Below, piece after piece: positions 63,069 through 64,000 of a stretch of 64,000 nucleotides of DNA. How positions within the stretch are numbered: the stretch's first letter is position 1; the number at the start of each line of letters is the position of its first letter. The stretch covers positions 1 to 64,000 of the forward strand of contig WGNE01000014.1 of assembly GCA_016124645.1 (NCBI GenBank). Direction: 5' to 3'. A program made the translations under genes and the position numbers. Source of the stretch: Alphaproteobacteria bacterium (GTDB lineage Bacteria > Pseudomonadota > Alphaproteobacteria > Micavibrionales > UBA2020). Under the pieces are notes generated by a model, which saw nothing but the letters and a program-made list of their open reading frames with translations, was not told where the DNA came from and ran no database searches.

Positions 63069-63221
63069 TTTAGAATCTGCCTCTAATTAACTGTAAAAAC
63101 AATAAATATACGGCGGTCAATCGCCTGCGGCATGAAGGCGCATGTCCTGTTGCTTTTCCGCGAATGTATGGGCTAGATATTGAAGAAGATTTTCAACGGC
63201 TATGAACAGGGGTCCATTTAA

Positions 63222-63698
63222 ATGTCAGAATCGAAAACAGTCGAAGTTTCCATCACGCGCCTGCCGCATGGCGAAGGGCTGAACCTGCCCGCCTATGCGA
63301 CCGCGCTTTCCGCGGGCGTCGATCTGGAGGCGGCGGTGGAAGCCCCCCTCACCCTGCAGCCCGGCGAGCGCAAGCTGGTGCCGACCGGGCTTGCCATCGC
63401 CCTGCCGACCGGGTTCGAGGCGCAGATCCGCCCCCGCTCCGGCCTTGCCTACAAGAACGGCGTGACGGTCCTCAATTCCCCCGGCACCATCGACGCGGAT
63501 TACCGCGGCGAGGTCAAAGTCATCCTCGCCAACCTCGGCAACGAGGCTTTCACGGTCGAGCGCGGGATGCGCGTCGCCCAGATGGTCATCGCCCGCTACG
63601 AGCAGGTCGGCTGGAACGTCGTGGCGCAGCTCGATGAAACCGAGCGCGGCGCGGGCGGCTTCGGCTCCACCGGCACCGTCACCAGGAAGGCCGTATAA
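63222..63698 (+). CDS. dut: Deoxyuridine 5'-triphosphate nucleotidohydrolase
   Basis: A 158-residue trimeric dUTPase that hydrolyses dUTP to dUMP. Its five motifs are visible: [14 protein letters not shown] (I), [10 protein letters not shown] (II), [15 protein letters not shown] (III), [10 protein letters not shown] (IV) and [11 protein letters not shown] (V, the C-terminal arm). It follows the parS-containing spacer and precedes cysK by 2 bp. Confidence 0.97.
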   Translation: MSESKTVEVSITRLPHGEGLNLPAYATALSAGVDLEAAVEAPLTLQPGERKLVPTGLAIALPTGFEAQIRPRSGLAYKNGVTVLNSPGTIDADYRGEVKVILANLGNEAFTVERGMRVAQMVIARYEQVGWNVVAQLDETERGAGGFGSTGTVTRKAV

Positions 63699-63700
63699 CC

Positions 63701-64000
63701 ATGAATGTGCACGATCACATCTGGCAGACCGTCGGCAACACGCCGCTGGTGCGCATCCCCCGGCTTTCCGCCGAATACGGCGTGAAGGCGGACATCGTCC
63801 TGAAGCTCGAGTTCTTCAACCCGCTTTCCAGCGTGAAGGACCGCCTCGCCCGCGCCCTCATCGAGGCCGGCGAAGCCGACGGCAAGATCAACAAGGACAC
63901 CGTCATCATCGAGCCGACCTCGGGCAATACCGGCATCGGCCTTGCCTTCATCTGCGCTTCCAAGGGCTACCGCCTCATCCTGACCATGCCGGAAAGCATG
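63701..64000 (+). CDS. cysK: Cysteine synthase (partial, cut by window edge)
   Basis: The first 100 residues of a fold-type II PLP enzyme that makes cysteine from O-acetylserine and sulfide. HIWQTVGNTPLVRIPRL opens the protein. The PLP-lysine is in NPLSSVKDRLARALIE, and the substrate loop is EPTSGNTGIGLAFICASKGY. The rest lies beyond 64000. It starts 2 bp after the dut stop, so the two are cotranscribed. Cystathionine beta-synthase is a less likely alternative. Confidence 0.93.
   Translation, partial: MNVHDHIWQTVGNTPLVRIPRLSAEYGVKADIVLKLEFFNPLSSVKDRLARALIEAGEADGKINKDTVIIEPTSGNTGIGLAFICASKGYRLILTMPESM

Noticed and set aside
63007-63221. Replication origin in the ubiE-dut spacer
   Set aside because: The spacer is AT-rich and has parS, but no DnaA-box (TTATCCACA-like) cluster was seen, and it is short.
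1-64000. CRISPR arrays, rRNA operons, transposase genes or prophage
   Set aside because: No regularly spaced repeats, rRNA sequence, or transposase/phage structural proteins were seen on either strand.

Overview
This is a GC-rich chromosomal segment with the gene content of an alphaproteobacterium. The lineage markers are a short COQ7-type hydroxylase, a MucR-type regulator, a ubiK/ybjN/proC cluster, the folate-dependent TrmFO, a HIG1 protein, homologues of both mitochondrial complex I assembly factors NDUFAF6 and NDUFAF7, and a parS centromere site between ubiE and dut. I cannot assign genus or order. Most of the window is housekeeping. No insertion sequence, prophage, CRISPR array or rRNA is visible.

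Layout. 1-3930 (minus): the first KS-AT-DH part of a type I polyketide synthase, cut by the window edge, followed by an AT-rich gap and tRNA-Leu(CAA). 4.5-7.4 kb: a tightly overlapping set yqaA-dsbB-coq7-metallophosphoesterase. 7.5-16.8 kb: envelope and accessory genes (LapG-like protease, HNH protein, esterase, HIG1, glycosyltransferase 9, lipoprotein, peptide-binding protein with an adenosine kinase-like gene, TetR regulator, FecR protein with an Arg-rich repeat tail). 16.8-19.8 kb: an EnvZ/OmpR-like two-component pair divergent from a branched-chain aminotransferase. 20.4-26.0 kb: a methylcitrate (propionate) cluster prpD, prpB, prpC. It is interrupted by a frameshifted GxxExxY gene flanked by inverted repeats, and by a plus-strand pair encoding a YjfB-like peptide and a macro-domain-like protein. 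26.2-26.4 kb holds a candidate structured RNA with its own promoter.

26.4-30 kb: prs-rplY-pth-ychF. 30.1-31.2 kb: two orphan tandem paralogues. 31.2-34.4 kb: membrane protein-pgeF-midA-lgt. 34.5-36.2 kb: ubiK-ybjN-proC, where a C6 run appears to have shifted the ubiK frame. 36.3-41.3 kb: VOC protein, mucR, tsaB, nitroreductase, a degenerate polysaccharide deacetylase and sodB. 41.4-44.8 kb: DUF498 protein-secF-secD-yajC. 45-48.1 kb: ydbH-ynbE-ydbL, an AsmA-like phospholipid transport operon. 48.1-53.5 kb: the serine pathway serB, serC, serA with a GDPD gene. 53.6-55.7 kb: L,D-transpeptidase and two tandem secreted HExxH paralogues. 55.8-64 kb: trmFO, an operon of a squalene/phytoene synthase-like protein, an orphan and a secreted glycosidase, then murJ, ubiE, parS, dut and the start of cysK.

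The most notable leads are the rearranged prp cluster, the candidate RNA upstream of prpD, the HExxH pair, the parS site, and two apparent frameshifts that could be biological or assembly errors.
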